Notes under the pieces: model-generated
Databases searched by the model: none
What the model saw: only the letters and a program-made list of their open reading frames with translations
Told to the model about the DNA's origin: nothing
Source: an uncultured Polaromonas sp.
GTDB taxonomy: Bacteria > Pseudomonadota > Gammaproteobacteria > Burkholderiales > Burkholderiaceae
Length of the DNA: 12,685 nucleotides
NCBI GenBank assembly: GCA_946479075.1
Contig: CAMLDT010000101.1
Location: 1 to 12,685, forward strand
Direction of reading: 5' to 3'
Shown here: positions 12,036 to 12,685 of the stretch, one piece after another
Position numbering within the stretch: the stretch's first letter is position 1
How the letters are laid out: each line of letters begins with the position of its first letter
Translations under genes and position numbers: made by a program

Positions 12036-12680
12036 TCAGGCTTTGGCCTGGGCCGCCTTGCGGTCGGCCACCACCTTCTGCCCCGAAGGGCGCTCACCGA
12101 TGAACTTGACGTAAGCCTTGTAGTCCACGCCACCGGCCAGCAGCAGGTCTTCGCCAAACGCCGCCTTGCTCGCCATGCCGACCAGGGGAAGATTCGCAAA
12201 GGCGGCGCAGTCCGCCTGGGTCAGGCGGTCACCGGCCACATAGGGCGAGAACTTCGCCAGCTTCTTGAAAGCCGCGATGTTGGTTTCCAGCTGCTTGCGG
12301 ATGCGCGCCAGGTTGTTTTCGCTGAGCGGTGCAGCGCCGAAGAAGGTCGAAGCGTAGAGTTGGCGCGCCACGATCTCCAGGTGCCAGTCGATGAAAGTCG
12401 TGAGCTCACGCACCTTGGCCGCTTCAAAGGCATCGGCCGGCATCAGCGCCGGCTGCGGCGTCGTCGCCTCGATGTAGTCAAGGATGGCCTGGCTCTCGCA
12501 CAGGCCGCCGCGCTCGGTACGGATGAACGGGATCTTGCCCAGCGGCGAGGCACTCAGGATCGCTTCGTCCGTGCTGTGTGTGGCCGCGACCTCTTCTGTG
12601 AAGGGCACACCCTTTTCAAGCAGGGCCAGCTTGACCTTGTTGTAGTAGTTGGAAATCGGGGAGCCGCAAAGGGTCAGCAT
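12036..12680 (-). CDS. Glutathione S-transferase family protein
   Basis: A 214-residue cytosolic protein with an N-terminal thioredoxin-fold domain (1-75) and an all-helical C-terminal domain. CGSPISNYYNKV at 5-16 is the active-site loop, with S7 or S10 rather than a clear catalytic Cys (C5 is one turn early), K49-I50-P51 holds the cis-proline, and E62-S63 bind the gamma-glutamyl part of glutathione. LTQADCAAF in the C-terminal domain is the usual N-capping region. The class and substrate cannot be fixed. The start ATG at 12680 is 5 bases from the window edge, so its ribosome binding site is outside. The MFS gene follows 33 bases downstream. Confidence 0.94.
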   Translation of the reverse strand: MLTLCGSPISNYYNKVKLALLEKGVPFTEEVAATHSTDEAILSASPLGKIPFIRTERGGLCESQAILDYIEATTPQPALMPADAFEAAKVRELTTFIDWHLEIVARQLYASTFFGAAPLSENNLARIRKQLETNIAAFKKLAKFSPYVAGDRLTQADCAAFANLPLVGMASKAAFGEDLLLAGGVDYKAYVKFIGERPSGQKVVADRKAAQAKA

Positions 12681-12685
12681 GAAGG

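Overview
The window reads as GC-rich chromosomal DNA from a betaproteobacterium, most likely family Comamonadaceae (Polaromonas, Rhodoferax or Variovorax type). This is inferred from codon use, from the make-up of the encoded proteins (PssA, a Sui1/YciH protein with a cysteine cluster, a DUF3820 protein, an adhesin-E-like secreted protein) and from a 61-bp dispersed repeat that looks like repeats I associate with that family. No rRNA, tRNA, CRISPR array, transposase or integrase gene was seen. Almost everything is on the minus strand; only the msrB-msrA pair is on the plus strand.

Region 1 to 2614 (minus): a 7TMR-DISM membrane sensor that runs off the left edge, preceded by a stand-alone receiver response regulator. 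Upstream of these lies a run of four very small genes: a one-helix membrane protein, a proline-rich acidic peptide, and two paralogous 66-67 residue helical proteins. All six genes point the same way and may form one transcript; a hairpin followed by T-runs at 2643-2662 separates them from pssA.

Region 2770 to 5083 (minus): pssA (phosphatidylserine synthase), a small secreted protein with two cysteine pairs, bounded downstream by an 11-bp perfect stem-loop, and a membrane-anchored DUF2726 protein with a good sigma-70-type promoter and a strong Shine-Dalgarno that moves its start to a GTG.

Region 5284 to 6625 (minus): a protein with one canonical and one degenerate FHA domain, preceded by a tight pair of a Sui1/YciH protein and a DUF3820 protein.

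Region 6797 to 8001 (plus): msrB and msrA, overlapping by ATGA. MsrB has a Tat-type signal and MsrA a Sec-type signal, so the pair should repair oxidised methionine in the periplasm. Neither protein has a cysteine free to act as the recycling residue.

Region 8073 to 10686 (minus): an adhesin-E-like secreted protein whose stop codon lies inside a repeat copy, then a three-gene cassette transcribed as lipoprotein, 97-residue unknown, GH19-type muralytic enzyme without a signal peptide. This cassette is the part most likely to be a poorly described system.

Region 10815 to 12680 (minus): a glutathione S-transferase and a 12-helix MFS transporter, 33 bp apart and probably co-transcribed.

Three 61-bp copies of one dispersed repeat (1125-1185, 2770-2830, 8073-8133) align without gaps; all lie at or near the 3' ends of genes and two touch or contain a stop codon.
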